Shown here in pieces: positions 52,418 to 63,355 of a stretch of DNA of 64,000 nt. Source of the DNA: Dipteris shenzhenensis. Lineage: Eukaryota; Polypodiophyta; Polypodiopsida; Gleicheniales. Positions within the stretch are counted from its first letter, which is position 1, and every line of letters begins with the position of its first letter. A program made the position numbers and the translations under genes. The stretch lies in NCBI GenBank assembly GCA_047967505.1, contig CM106539.1; one strand, 5' to 3'. The notes under the pieces were generated by a model. The model did not search any database. It was not told the origin of the DNA and saw only the letters and a program-made list of their open reading frames with translations.

Positions 52418-52705
52418 CGGGGCAGCAATGTGTAATTTCTGCTTTCTACCAATTATCCTACCAAAAGCTCGGAACATAGCCATGAGGGACTCAGTAGGAA
52501 ACAGCTCCCCGTTAATCTTCAGGACTTGCATAAAGAACCACTCCAACATATCATTTAGCTCAGCCAGATCCAAATCCTCCAATTTCACAGACAGATCTAA
52601 TCCACAAAACTTCCTCCTTGCGTCAAACCGGTTGCGAGCCCATTGGTCCTTCTCCACACTTCGATCATGCACCGAACCACTCAAACGATTCAACTCCCCC
52701 TGAGA
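52413..52705 (-). pseudogene. Crypton-like recombinase, N-terminal core-binding segment
   Basis: Begins just after a possible acceptor CTCAG/GGGGAG (52705): GELNRLSGSVHDRSV, then KDQWARNRFDARRKFCGLDL, LEDLDLAELNDMLEWFFMQV and GELFPTESLMAMFRAFGRII. The pattern WAxxxFxxWR...LxxLxxxELxxxLxxFFxxxxKxxGexYxPxSLxxxxxxI is that of the SAM-like core-binding domain in DUF3504-type recombinases. It runs directly into the TRIM insertion site. An upstream first exon probably exists beyond 52705 but cannot be confirmed. Confidence 0.72.
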
Positions 52706-53557
52706 TCAATGTCCAGAATAGGCACATCTCGAGGAATACCAGATGCACTAGACACACTAACCAATACGACCTCCATCTCCCTCACCTCACACACAAGCTT
52801 GACGTCTCTCAGATCTCCATCTCTCATAACTCGACCTCCATCTCCCTCAGCTCCTCTCGCAGCTCAAACTCCCTTGAACAACAATACTCCACTCCGTGAA
52901 ACCACCACAAAACCCCAACGTGAGAAAACGATTCAAAAACAACGAATGCATGACCGCCATGTAGCCACCACTCACGTGCCAAAGGACTATGCGAGAAGGT
53001 GCTTAATGAAATCACACACCAACCAGTAGACGTGACCGACACGTGTACCACGTTGGATCACCTCGACTGTTACGTTGGTCGACCACGTTGGATTACCTCG
53101 ATTGCCATGTTGGATCGCTGCCACTGACACGCTGGATCGCTCTGCCACTCACAAACCATCATGTTGCACCCCAAGACCCTCCCAGTTCACCTTGAAGGTC
53201 GGGGAGGGGCACGGGGAGGACCATCCCGTCGGGAGGAAATCGGGAGGGATTTGGCGACCGGCCGGCGGCGGCGCAAGGGTGAGGACTTTCCCGTGAGGAA
53301 ACCGCGAGGCCGGAGGGAGGGCTCTCATAGAGGCCCGAGGAAATGGCTCTCTCGATGAGTACGTGTTGGAAACGTGGACGGTGCCCGGTGGAACCCAATT
53401 GGATAAGTCCTGATGGCGACACGCTTTGTTTGCTCTTCCCTCTTAAAGCATCCATAGCTGCTCAACTCCTATAGCTCCATAGCTGCTCAAGCTCTCCATC
53501 CTCTATAGCTTCTTACTCACCAAGCTCCTTCCTCTCCTCCCCCCCTCCTTCCCAGCC
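52706..53557. other. Upstream region of recombinase and promoter region of the host gene
   Basis: Minus-strand text GIPRDVPILDIDLRG (about 52700-52750) may be recombinase 5' sequence. At 53050-53145 five degenerate copies of ACGTTGGATCRCCTCGA-type words form a short repeat. 53160-53420 is GC-rich and CpG-rich. 53440-53557 is a CT-rich leader for the gene at 53558 with repeated CATAGCTGCTCAA. No clear TATA box. Confidence 0.5.
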
Positions 53558-55266
53558 ATGGCTTACCCTCGCCCCCGCGGTGATAACCCCCTCAACTTTG
53601 AAGAATACGATCCCACTCCCTTTTCTGGTGGTTACGACCAGGTTGCCCTCTATGGTCACCCCAAACCTCCCTCTTCCGAGACCTGCTACCCCATCTCCGA
53701 TTCTGGCCCCCACGGCGGCAGCTCTGGATCTCATTATAGCTCTGAGAACACGCCTTACTTGCCCGGCAAAGGATCTGGACCCAAGTATGGAGTAGATGAA
53801 GGTCGACCGAGCTACAAACAACAGGATCCTCCCCATGGATCTGGTGATGATTTCCCGTCCAGCTACGGCAGGCCGAAGCCGAAGCCGAAGCCCAGTTCTG
53901 GCTATGATGAGGGCGTGGGTTATGGAAGGCCCAAGCCTGATTCTGCTTACCAGGAATCGGAGCAGACATACGGTGGAGAGGAGGATGAAGGTTACAAGCC
54001 TGGGTATGGCAGGCCCAAGCCTAGGCCAACGAATGAGAGCTCCTTTGGGGATGAAGAAGAGTTCGGAATACCTAAGCCTGCATTCGGGAGACCCAAGCCT
54101 AGTTACAGTGCGGAAGGTGAGGAGGGTTATGGTAGGCCGACTTATGGATCTGGATTTGGTTCTGAGGAAGGCTACGGGAGGCCTCCGCCTGCTAAGGAAA
54201 GCTACGGGGGTGGGCGAAGGCCTTCAAGGTATGAGGGTGAGGACAGTGAATTTGGCGTAGGTGAAGGCGATCGCTTTGGGGGCAGAAAACCTTCAAAGCA
54301 TGAGAGCGAGGAGACTGGTTTTGGTGGAGGGTTTGGCGGGAGGAGGCCTGGCTTTGGGGAAGATAACGAGGAAGGCTATGGTGGGGGGAGGCCTGCAAAG
54401 TTTCAGAGTGAGGAGTCCCAGTATGCAGATCGCCCTAGTTATGGTGGGAACTTCGGTGAGTATCAGCCACCTCCACCCGCTGAAGAGGAATACGGGAGAT
54501 ATCGAAAGAACACATGGGAAGAGGTATATGTTTCTGTATGTAGTTCTGGTCTTTTCTCCTGCAGGTTGATGCATTGTTTGGCTCTTTTTCCACTTCAATG
54601 TTGTTATCTCATGGGATGATATGTCGCATTGCACAAACTTGGCATTTAGACCTTCAAGTTTCAACACTGTAGTCTGATTATTGTTACATCAAGTGTGTAA
54701 TTTGTAGTTTGGACAGTTCTGCACACTGATTTTCCGCACCTTGAGCCTGATTATTGGTGCATGAAGTGTGTATTTGTAGTTTGGGCAGTTGAGAATACGT
54801 TTGAAAAAGGTAGTTTCTTTCAATTGTGTTTGCTTCTTCTACGAAGCATGTGGATATTTGCATTCAGCATTGTGTGTGAGTTTTGTGGAGATCTGCATTT
54901 TGTGTAGTCTGTGGGAAGCATGGACCGTTTGGTGATTTTAATCAGTGTTGTGTGAGAGTTTTGTGGAGATTTGCATTTGGTGTAATCTGTGGGAAATATT
55001 TTGGGCCTTAAGTCCAGCTGCAAAGCCCCGGGCGGGCTATGAGATATATGGATTGAGAGTCCTTAGAATGAAGGCAGCACGCTAGAAGCAGAATGTTCTC
55101 TGTGTAGGATTGGTTCTCTGCTAAGTCAAGAGTCTGAATTGCAGTAAACTACTTATGGGGACTTTTTGATTTTGATTGTGTTTGGTTGATACAGGGTGAA
55201 AAGCCCCACGAAGGCCATGGCCAGAAGCACCACCATAAGCATCATTGGCGCCCTGATGATGAGTGA
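53558..55266 (+). CDS. Two-exon Tyr/Gly/Pro-rich protein with His-rich C-terminus
   Basis: Intact host-type gene. Exon 1 is 53558-54523 (322 codons), the intron 54524-55194 (GTATAT...TACAG), exon 2 55195-55266 (23 codons, TGA). The product is about 345 residues. The start context CAGCCATGGCT is good. The protein is low-complexity: repeated YGRPKP/FGRPKP (residues about 103, 122, 150, 177) grading into YGRP, GGRRPS and GFGGGFGG with many EE/SE acidic spacers. Exon 2 encodes GEKPHEGHGQKHHHKHHWRP, a His cluster able to bind metal. There is no signal peptide or membrane segment, so it is probably a soluble, intrinsically disordered protein. I do not recognise the family by name. Plant Gly/Pro-rich stress or RNA-associated proteins are the likely class. 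Confidence 0.85.
54524..55194 (+). other. Intron of the Tyr/Gly/Pro-rich gene
   Basis: 671 bp, GT-AG, T-rich, phase 0. It contains two partial tandem duplications of roughly 75-80 bp: GTAGTTTGG.CAGTT at about 54707 and 54777, and GAGTTTTGTGGAGAT.TGCATTT at about 54878 and 54956. Confidence 0.85.
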
Positions 55267-55625
55267 TTTGAATTCGCCTTGGATCCTGGTTGAGTTTTCG
55301 TTTTAGCTTTGAATTTCTGCTTGCAGGTGTGATCGGAAGCCAAATCGCTACTGTTGAAATTTGGTATTGCAATTCAGCCAGTTATTTCAATGTTTAGGAT
55401 ATCGTGACAATATTGCACGATTGAACTAGTCTTTTCAAATTAAATGTGTGAATGAGGATGTAAACGTGTGTTTTAAGTATCTGTATACTCTGGTCTTTCT
55501 CGAAGCTGCTGGCCTTTCTCTAAGCTGCTGTTTCTTGCATGAGAGGATTTAAAAGTGTGTTGGATGCTGAAAATTCTGTTGTCTATAGTCTGGTCTTGTG
55601 AAAGTGCGGTGAAATTTAGTTTTCT
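55267..55625 (+). terminator. Presumed 3' UTR and polyadenylation region
   Basis: Follows the TGA at 55264-55266. There are T-rich and TTGTA-type words (55350-55400) and AATTAAATGTG at about 55437, a near match to the plant polyadenylation signal. The exact site cannot be fixed from sequence alone. Confidence 0.35.
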
Positions 55626-55629
55626 CTGC

Positions 55630-55637
55630 ATGGAGCT

Positions 55638-55724
<87 letters not shown>

Positions 55725-55776
55725 GCACACATACACACACACACACACACGCGCGCGCGCACACATACACACACAA
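55630..55776. repeat. Compound microsatellite C9-(TC)n-(AC)n-(GC)n
   Basis: C9, then (TC)n to about 55678, (AC)n to 55710, (GC)n to 55726, then a second ACACAT(AC)n(GC)n cycle to 55776. The alternating purine-pyrimidine part is a strong Z-DNA former and the CT part can form triplex DNA. Frames across it on both strands are artefacts. Confidence 0.97.
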
Positions 55777-57189
55777 AAATGCACTTGAAAGAGCTGTGCG
55801 TTCTATAGTCAGCTTCATTTACTTATATGCTAAAATTACGTATGATCTTAGATTTTGGTATGATTGTATGATATTAGATTTTGGTATGGTTGTTTGAGTT
55901 ATTTGTTGTGCCTTGAAGTATCTTTAGCTACATTTACTTATAGGCTATAGGGGAGAAATAGCTATTCCTTGTACCTTATATAATTAATATGTTTTTTCAT
56001 TTCTTGTGCCATGTATTTATGCAATGCCTTTGGAAGTAGGATATTAGACTTTGATATGATTTCTTGAGTTAATTCATTATGCCTTGGAGTATCTATAGCT
56101 ACACTTGCTTATAAGGTATCTAGGGGAGCAATAGTTATTCCTTGTACCTTATAGTATTCGTATGTAGATTTGCTGGTAGGGTATGTTAAATAAATATTCC
56201 TTGTACTTTATATTATTCATATTTATATTTGCTTATAGGGTACATCAAATAGTTAAGTGGCAGAGTGAGGAGATTTTCATAAGATTAACTTAGCTATTTG
56301 TTGTGCCTCGAGTATTTGTAGCTAAGTTTTCTCATAAGATAGATGGAATATCTATGGTTATTTTTTGTACTGTGTAGTATTTGCAGCTAAATTTGCTCTT
56401 GGGGTATATGTCATGTTTTGACATAAATTTCACTTAAGTACCTAGTTGTCATGGACATAGATATTCCTTCAGCTTTAGAGTATTTGTAGCTAAATTTGCT
56501 CTTGGGATGCTAAATGTCATGCGTTGACAGATATTTTCACTAAGTACTTGTGGTCAATGGCATAGCTATTTCCTTATGATAAGAGTGTTTCCAACTAGAT
56601 ATTGGATAGGTATGTTGCCTAATTAAAAAGCATGTGAAAATTAAATATGCAATCATTTCTAGAGGATAGATTTGACATGGCATTATTAGGTGCGTGGCAT
56701 TGCATAAGTAAATTCGTATTCCTTTGCTAGACTTGTATTTGAAAAGATTACAGTTGTCAGGAGCAACATGATAATGGAGCAACAATGCAAGCAGCGGTAT
56801 GCATTAAATACAGAATATTTAAAGGGCATAGAATAGAAGAGAGTCATAATAAACTAGGTAAACCGAGTCTAGGCTATAGTCATGAAGTAACAACCAATCT
56901 TACATTTTTCTTATCCAACAAGTGAGACGATACAAGATTCAAGAAGTATATCCATTTTCCTCATGCTATGTGAGTCACATAACTTATTTTATAATTTTGC
57001 CCACACAATTCATACATTAATTTTCATTTGTTACGAGGTTCCCTCGGAACCCCCCAACGATAGTAGTAAGGGTGCCAGGCTTCCTACACCACCCTTAATA
57101 GATGGGTGTAAACATGCTTGGGTCCAAAGCATAACTATAAAAAACTTTTGAAAAAAGATCAGGCTCCACATAGTAACTCCACCATTACT
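55777..57189. other. AT-rich DNA with a diverged GTATTTGTAGCTAAATTTGCT motif
   Basis: No gene. Seven diverged copies of AGTATYTRTAGCTAMATTTGCT followed by TATAGGGTA-like text lie between 55915 and 56510, at irregular spacing of 55-175 bp. It may be an old tandem array or a decayed element. A short dyad GGTTCCCTCGGAACC is at 57039-57053. Confidence 0.5.
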
Positions 57190-58180
57190 ACACTCAATCC
57201 AACTCTTAAGATTTGACTATCTCTCATATTGTTTCTAATTCTTGAAGACCAATTGAAATTGAGCAAGAGATCTTCTCTTTGGTTACCAGCTTAGTCAACA
57301 TATCTACAGTACTTTGTTTAGTGTGTATCTTTTGTAGCTTCAACTATCCATCCTCCAGAATAAATCGTATGAAATGACATTCGAGCTCTGAATGTTTGTT
57401 TCTTGAATGGAAGGCTGAATTCTTTGCAAGTAGATTAGCACTTTGGCTATCACTATACAAGTTGTAATTTTCTTTCTTCTTCCCAAGTTCCTCCATAAAC
57501 CTCTGCAAACGAAATCATCTTTTTACTAGCCTCTATGACAACAACATATTTTCCTTTGTTTTAGAAAGTGTAGAAATCTTTTGCAACTTTGAAACCTATC
57601 TTATTGCTATTCCACCCACAGTGAACATACCCAATGGTGCTGCTTCTTCCGTCTTTAACACGTGCCATATTTGAGTCAACATATCCTTGTAGAGAAATAT
57701 TTGAACCTTTAAATTATAATGCATGAGCAGTCGTACCTCTCAAATATATGAGAATTCACTTAATTGCTATCCAATGTTCACTACTTGGGTTGTTCGTATA
57801 TTTTCTTCCAACTCCCACTACACGTGCAATATTTGGCCTCGTGCATACCATTGCATATACCAAGCTACTAATGTTGATGCATATGGAATCCTTGAAAGAT
57901 AGTCAATCTCCTCTTGTGTTTTGGGACACATGAGTCCTTGCATGATCTAAAATCATTAGCTAAAGTAGAAATAGGTTTTGCATTCTACATTTCAAACCTT
58001 TCCAATACCTTGGAGTGGACTCTACTTTTCCTTCTCTAGCTTCTTCAGATCAATCACACTATTGTGTGGGTGCAGCCAGCTGGCTAGCTGTGTACTCACT
58101 CTGATATAATGTCAATTTACTAATTTTTCTATCTATTATGATTCTCATGCCAAGGATTATCTTTACAACACTCAACATTA
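57190..58180 (-). pseudogene. Copia RT-RNase H remnant, second family
   Basis: Minus-strand remnant with several stops. RT thumb: LGMRIIIDRKISKLTLYQSE (58170-58100). RNase H: FMEELGKKKENYNLYSDSQS, ANLLAKNSAFHSRNKHSELE, CHFIRFILEDG, then VDMLTKLVTKEKI. Order and spacing fit the C-terminal third of Copia pol. Sequence differs from family A and from the plus-strand element, so it is a third Copia lineage in the window. Its 3' LTR should lie to the left of 57190 but was not identified. Confidence 0.75.
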
Positions 58181-59130
58181 GGGGAGATTTGGACTTAAAA
58201 AGGGCCTCTTGGATTAGGCCCTTAAGAAATGTGATTAAGAAACTAGCTAATAAGAAGGCTGGGGCATTGAAAGAATGGAGGATTCTTGTTTGACCTCTCA
58301 TTGGTGGAGAGACTGTCCTTGGTTCACACTCTCTCTCACTAGCCCACCTTTTGTCCCCACCACCACTTGGGGCATTTACTTACCCATTTGACTTTTGGGA
58401 GGTCCCCCCTACTCTCCCCCTCCTCCTTCCTTCCAGATTCATACAACTTTTCCCTCCAAAAAAGCAAAAATTTCCAAGTCTCCCCTCGTGCCCAAACACA
58501 TTCCAAAAGTCCTCCCAAACTATTCCCATTCACCCAAGCCCTTTGCAAATGTGAAAATGGCTCTTGTTATGGTGTTCAATCCCCTCCTTCTCTCAACCTC
58601 TTCCTTCTTTCAAGATATCCCCTCAAACCTCCTACTCTCAATCTCTTGCACCTCTCAAGCTATCCCCACAAACACCTTTCTCTTCTCAACCTCTTCCTCT
58701 TCTCATGCTACCCCCACAAACCTCTTCCTCCTCTGAAGCTATCCCCAGAAACCTCTTACTCTGCTTCCTCCTCCCAGGCTATCCCCACAAACTCCTTCCT
58801 CTTCTAAAAGTCTTCATCTTCTCAAGATATCCCCAAAAAAAACCCCATTCCCCTCCACCTCTCTCCTCACCACATGGACACCACAAAAGAGAAATTGGTG
58901 AGATCTTAAACAATGAGGTGGATTGGGCATTGCTACTAGGAGCACAACTAGTTCCAAGCTTGTATGGTGTGCACATGGATGCTGACCACCAAGAACTGAC
59001 CACTACTAAAGAGGTTCTGATAGAGGCAATTGAAAATCTAGAGGAAATGATTATAGAGAAGGGCACATACTGACTGACTCCTAGTCCCTCAAACTTGATT
59101 CCACCCCTAGCTCACTCATCCCCATCCCAT
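58181..59130 (+). other. Unidentified region with a 45 bp-class minisatellite and an open frame
   Basis: 58600-58830 holds about six degenerate units of CTCTTCCTCTTCTCAAGCTA then TCCCCACAAACC. A plus-strand frame of 169 codons (58564-59073) runs through it and ends in non-repetitive EILNNEVDWALLLGAQLVPS and LIEAIENLEEMIIEKGTY. The tail looks more protein-like than the rest, but no family is recognised. Treat it as a candidate only. Confidence 0.35.
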
Positions 59131-59350
59131 GAATAGCTACATCCCTTGTCTTGCCATCCTCCCTATTCTCATGTAACCTTCTCTCCCCATTATAAATTAC
59201 AATATTTTTTTGTGAAACAATCCCCCCTCAGCGCCCTCATCCCCCTCCCAGGAGTAGCTACATCCCTTGGCTTGCCAGCCTCCCTATTCTTATGTAACCT
59301 TCTCTCCCCATTATTAACTACAAAAACTTTTTTTGGAAAATTCTCCACGT
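59131..59350. repeat. 121 bp tandem duplication
   Basis: AGCTACATCCCTTG.CTTGCC begins at 59135 and 59256. Both units run through CATGTAACCTTCTCTCCCCA with few differences. Confidence 0.88.
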
Positions 59351-59649
59351 TTAAAATTTATCCGCCTTCTTTGCAAAGGTGAAATTTATTTATTTTATCG
59401 AAGTCATGGCAAAGCTCACTTATCAAAGTCATTTGGGGATGCACTTCTTCATGATCTAAAATTTTCATCCCCATTATTTCTAAAGATTGAATAAACATTT
59501 GGTGAGGAGACTATTGGAGATGAAAACAGTGTTCTTTGGATGACAATTGAAAGTAAAAATAAGGTCTTTTAGATAAAAGACTCCATGTATATTATAATCA
59601 TTCCAATTGAGGAAGATTCCAAGGATGAGGGAATGCATCCACTAACGTG

Positions 59650-59748
59650 TCAAACATCTAGTGCAACTACTGTCATAACTTTGGACACTATGAAAGAGAT
59701 TGCTACAAGAACCAGTATGACCAAGGCGGTCAAGCCAGTAGCAATTGA
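59650..59748 (+). pseudogene. Gag zinc-knuckle scrap on the plus strand
   Basis: Just left of Copia copy 2, the plus strand encodes CNYCHNFGHYERDCYKNQYD (59662-59721), a perfect CX2CX4HX4C knuckle, ending at TGA 59746-59748. An in-frame TAG lies immediately before it. It is oriented opposite to, and differs in sequence from, the knuckles of family A, so it is a fragment of another retroelement Gag. Confidence 0.7.
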
Positions 59749-59757
59749 GGGGATTTC

Positions 59758-60650
59758 ATCTAACCGCATCCAAATGCGGTTTCCTTGGAGCCTGCATAAA
59801 CTGACTTACCAACCCAACATCATAGCTCAAATTTGGCCTGGTAATAGTCATATAAATCAAACTTCCTACTATGCGTCTGTACATAGTAGGGTCTTCCAGA
59901 AGCTCACCTGCATCTGCGCTTAACTTCACATTCTGCTCCAAAGGAACTGAAATAGGCTTACAGCCTGTCATCCCATATTTGGACAGCATGTCCAATCCAT
60001 ACTGCCTCTGCAAGAGCCATATCCCACTTGTGGATCTAATCACCTCAATGCCCAAGAAGTAACACAGCTCTCCTAAATCCTTCATCTCAAACTTCTGCTT
60101 CAATAGCATTTTCACATGAAGGATATCTTCATCACTATCACCTGTGATGATCAAATCATCAACATAAATGACAAGTAGCATAATACCTTTCTATGTTTTT
60201 CTCACATAAAGTGAGAAATCTGCCTTGGAAATCTGAAAGCCAATAGTGACAAGATACTGTCCTATCTTGTCAGACCATGCTATGGGTGCTTGCTTCAAGC
60301 CATACAAGGCTTTCTTCAACCTGCAAACAAACTCAGGAACATCATGAACATAACCTGGTGGCTACTCCATATAGACCTGTTCTTACAAATCACCATGCAA
60401 GAAAGCATTCTTTACATCCATCTGATGTAAAGACCATCCCTTTGATGCAGCCATAGCAACGAGTGCTCTTACGGTTGCCATCCTTGCAACTGGACTGAAT
60501 GTTTCTTCATAATCAATGCCATATGTCTGTGCATATCCCTTGACAACTAATCTTGCCTTGTATCTATTCACAGAACCATCTGCATTGTGCTTCACTTCAT
60601 AAACCCACTTGCATTCTTGTCTTTAGGTAAAGGCACCAATTCCCATGTAG
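59758..60650 (-). pseudogene. Copia family A copy 2: reverse transcriptase, 3' truncated
   Basis: RT in order: [20 protein letters not shown] (about 60610), [34 protein letters not shown] then a stop, KKALYGLKQAP, YVDDLIITGDSDED and GSLIYMTITRPNLSYDVGLV. It ends at KPHLDAVR at 59758. RNase H, PPT and 3' LTR, present in copy 1, are missing. The break lies inside the RT-RNase H connection. In-frame stops near 60383 and 60200 also inactivate it. Confidence 0.9.
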
Positions 60651-61360
60651 CATTTGCTTCCAAGGCATCCATTTCTTCATCCATGGCTTTCTCCCATTTT
60701 TCTTTTCCCATGGCTTGCTCAAAAGAAGTGGGTTCTTATTCATGTATCACTTTGACCATATAGGCATAGTGAATGGCTATAAATCCATCATATTTCAGCC
60801 TATCCACAGGATACCTAGCTCTGGTAGACCTGCGCAAAATAGGCTCACTACCAGGTGCTCTCAAAACATCCCTTGTCTTTCTTACTCTAGGTGTAACAAC
60901 AGAAGGAATACCCAACTCATCATCAAGGCTCTGTTCTAAGCCACTGGATTTGCCATCCACATAAGAGTGACCTGCATTAACATCAACCATGGGCTGATCT
61001 ACTTCCTCTTTTCCTTTTCATGATACTTGCATACCACTATCTGCATTGCTTTGAGGCGATCCTCCTAATCTCAATCTGCTTGTCCATGGCGAAGTATGTG
61101 AACCGCTGCTAGAGGACACTACAGGTCCACTAATATTTTGTGATTGCTGCTGTGAATTATGTGTAGCATTACCATTTTGTGCATCTACATCATCAATCAC
61201 ATTTATTGGTTTATACCAGCTGCTCATCTCATAAAAAACAACATCTCTGCTCACTGTAAACTTACGAGTAGAAGGGTTATAGCATCTATACCCTTTCTGC
61301 TGCAGAGAATAACCAATAAAGATGCACTTCTCAGCTTCTGGATCCAACTTGGATCTCAAC
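60651..61360 (-). pseudogene. Copia family A copy 2: integrase-RT linker
   Basis: Coding text of the Copia integrase C-terminal region: KCIFIGYSLQQKGYRCYNPS, KFTVSRDVVFYEMSSWY, and a Ser-rich linker ending in RRSTRARYPVDRLKYDGF (about 60840). The KGYRCYNP...VSRDVVFxE pattern is typical of the region after the integrase core. A few stops and shifts interrupt it. Confidence 0.88.
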
Positions 61361-62119
61361 TCATCTGGCCCAATAATGATCTGGCAGGTCTTTTTCTTTG
61401 ATCATGGCACGAGATACCTCTCCAATATGCCTGTTTTTCCTTTCTGCAAGTCCATTTTGCTGTGGGGTATGATTGCATGAATATTGTTGCTTTATGCCAT
61501 GCTCCTGCAGGAACCTTGCAAACTCATTTGAGAGGTACTCTCCCCCTCCATCTGACCTTAGGCATTTTATTTGCAGGCCTGTTTCAACCATAGCTTTAAA
61601 AGCTTTGAAATGCCCAAACACTTCACTTTTTTTTTTCATAAAATACACCCGAACTTTTCTGCTGTAATCATCAATAAAAGTGACAAAATAATGACAACCT
61701 CCAATAGATGCAACTTTAGTAGTCCAAACATCAGAGTGGATTAATTCCAATGGCCTCTTACTCTCTTGAACATGTCTAGGAAATGCTTTCCTTGCATGTT
61801 TTCCAAATTGACAGGCTTCACATACCTTATGCATTTCTGCAACCTTGAACTTAGGCAATCCTGCAATAATATTTTGGGCCTGCATTAATTTAAGTCGCTG
61901 TACATTAACATGACCAATGCGTTTATGCCAGATATCAATATGTGCAACTACACTAGTCCCATGTGCAAACATTGCTGCACTCAATTCAGGCATGTCCGCA
62001 TCCAACGTAAACATCCTGCCCTTCTTCTTCCCTTTTGCTATTAAGCGACCTTTATTTTTCATATCCTCAACAAAGCATCCATGAGGATTAAACCTAACCT
62101 GCAAGCTCTGCTCAACCAT
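61361..62119 (-). pseudogene. Copia family A copy 2: integrase core
   Basis: 252-residue open frame: IWHKRIGHVNVQRLKLMQ and CEACQFGKHARKAFPRH (zinc finger), then the DD35E core PLELIHSDVWTTKV, HYFVTFIDDYSRKVRVYF, LRSDGGGEYLSNEF and TPQQNGLAERKNRHIGEV. All three acidic residues are present. The upstream Met is internal to pol. Copy 1 lacks this whole segment. Confidence 0.92.
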
Positions 62120-62540
62120 TTGACCAACAGAAACCAGGTTCTTGGTGATATTCGGGACATGAAATACATCAGACAGGTATTTCTTTTTCCCATACTACAT
62201 AGACAAAGGAATTTTACCAATCTGCACAATAGGATGTGCAGTATCATCACCAGTCTCCACAAACTGGTCTTTCAATTTTCCTTGCATCCTGCATCCATTC
62301 TCCATGACCTGTCATGTGGTTTGATGCACCTGAGTCAACATACCACACATCATTGCTTTCTTATGCACTTGTCACAGAATTGGTCATGTGCTGCACCATA
62401 AACAAATGCTCATTTCTGTCATCACCCTATCTACTAGAGGATGCAAAATTGCCTTGCTACAATTTTCCAGTCATGATGTCATTCTGCTTTTTATAGCAGT
62501 CTTTAACCATATGACCCATTTTACCACAGTAGTAGTTTTC
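62120..62540 (-). pseudogene. Copia family A copy 2: protease and nucleocapsid
   Basis: Protease VWYVDSGASNHMTGHGEW at about 62345-62290 has the catalytic DSGA. Upstream is the knuckle NYYCGKMGHMVKDC at about 62540-62490. Its first Cys is Asn, whereas copy 1 still has CYYC, so zinc binding is compromised here. Stops occur between the two. Confidence 0.85.
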
Positions 62541-63355
62541 AATATTGCTGTTTGCATTTTGGCCTCTCAGCCATCCACCACGACCTCTTTGGCTCCCCCT
62601 GCCTCTAAGGTTACCGTGTCCTCCTCCATAGGATTGGTTTTCTTGAATTTGCTACATATTTTGATTTCTGCCGCGGCCTCCAGATCGGCCTACTCTACCT
62701 CTGCCTCTACCTCTTCCAGCATTTGAGTAGAAGACAATTTCTTTTGAAGTTCCTCCTGAAGAAGATGCACCACCATTTCTCTACCCTTCAAAAATTAGAA
62801 GAGAAATCAACTCCCCAAAATCAGGAAAATTCTCACGGACGGCAATGGATGTCCGAAACTGTGCATAATCCTTTCCTAGACCATTCAAGGTCACAGAAAC
62901 TAAATCATCATCTTCCACTGGCGACCCAATGGAAGCAAGTGCATCTGCAATGTTCTCACCTTCATGTGGTAGTCAATGATGCTCATATTTTCTCTCTGCA
63001 CATTATGCAACTCTTGCTTGAGCTGCATTTTCCTAGCTTGCGTATTTGTGCTATATATTTTTGTCAAAGTATCCCATGCCTCCTTCGGTGTGCTTGCATC
63101 CTGAATATGCACGATCATAGAATCTAAAATACTGATAGACAGCCAGTACATTATGGCTCTCTCATGCCATCCTTTAAATGCCTGCAACTCCTGTTGATTG
63201 GGAACATTAGGAATAACTGGTTCTTGTTTAGCTCCAGTAATGAACTCCCAATAGCCCTTTCCCTTAAGGAAATTCGTCATTCTAAACTTCCATGCTTGGA
63301 AGTTGTTCTTGTCAAGCTTTTCAGTGACAATCTGTGAAAGAGCATCAGACGCCAT
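62541..63355 (-). pseudogene. Copia family A copy 2: gag
   Basis: Starts at ATG 63355 (MASDALSQIVTEKLDKNNFQ) and continues WKFRMTNFLKGKGYWEFITG, KEAWDTLTKIYSTNTQARKM and QLKQELHNVQRENMSIIDYH. This is the UBN2-type capsid region of Copia Gag. The open frame breaks near 62900. An Arg/Gly-rich basic segment (RGRGRVGRSGGRGRN-type) follows at 62720-62640 before the knuckle. Confidence 0.88.

Noticed and set aside
55549-55818. Frames of Arg/Glu and Val/Cys repeats
   Set aside because: Direct translations of the CT/CA/GC microsatellite.
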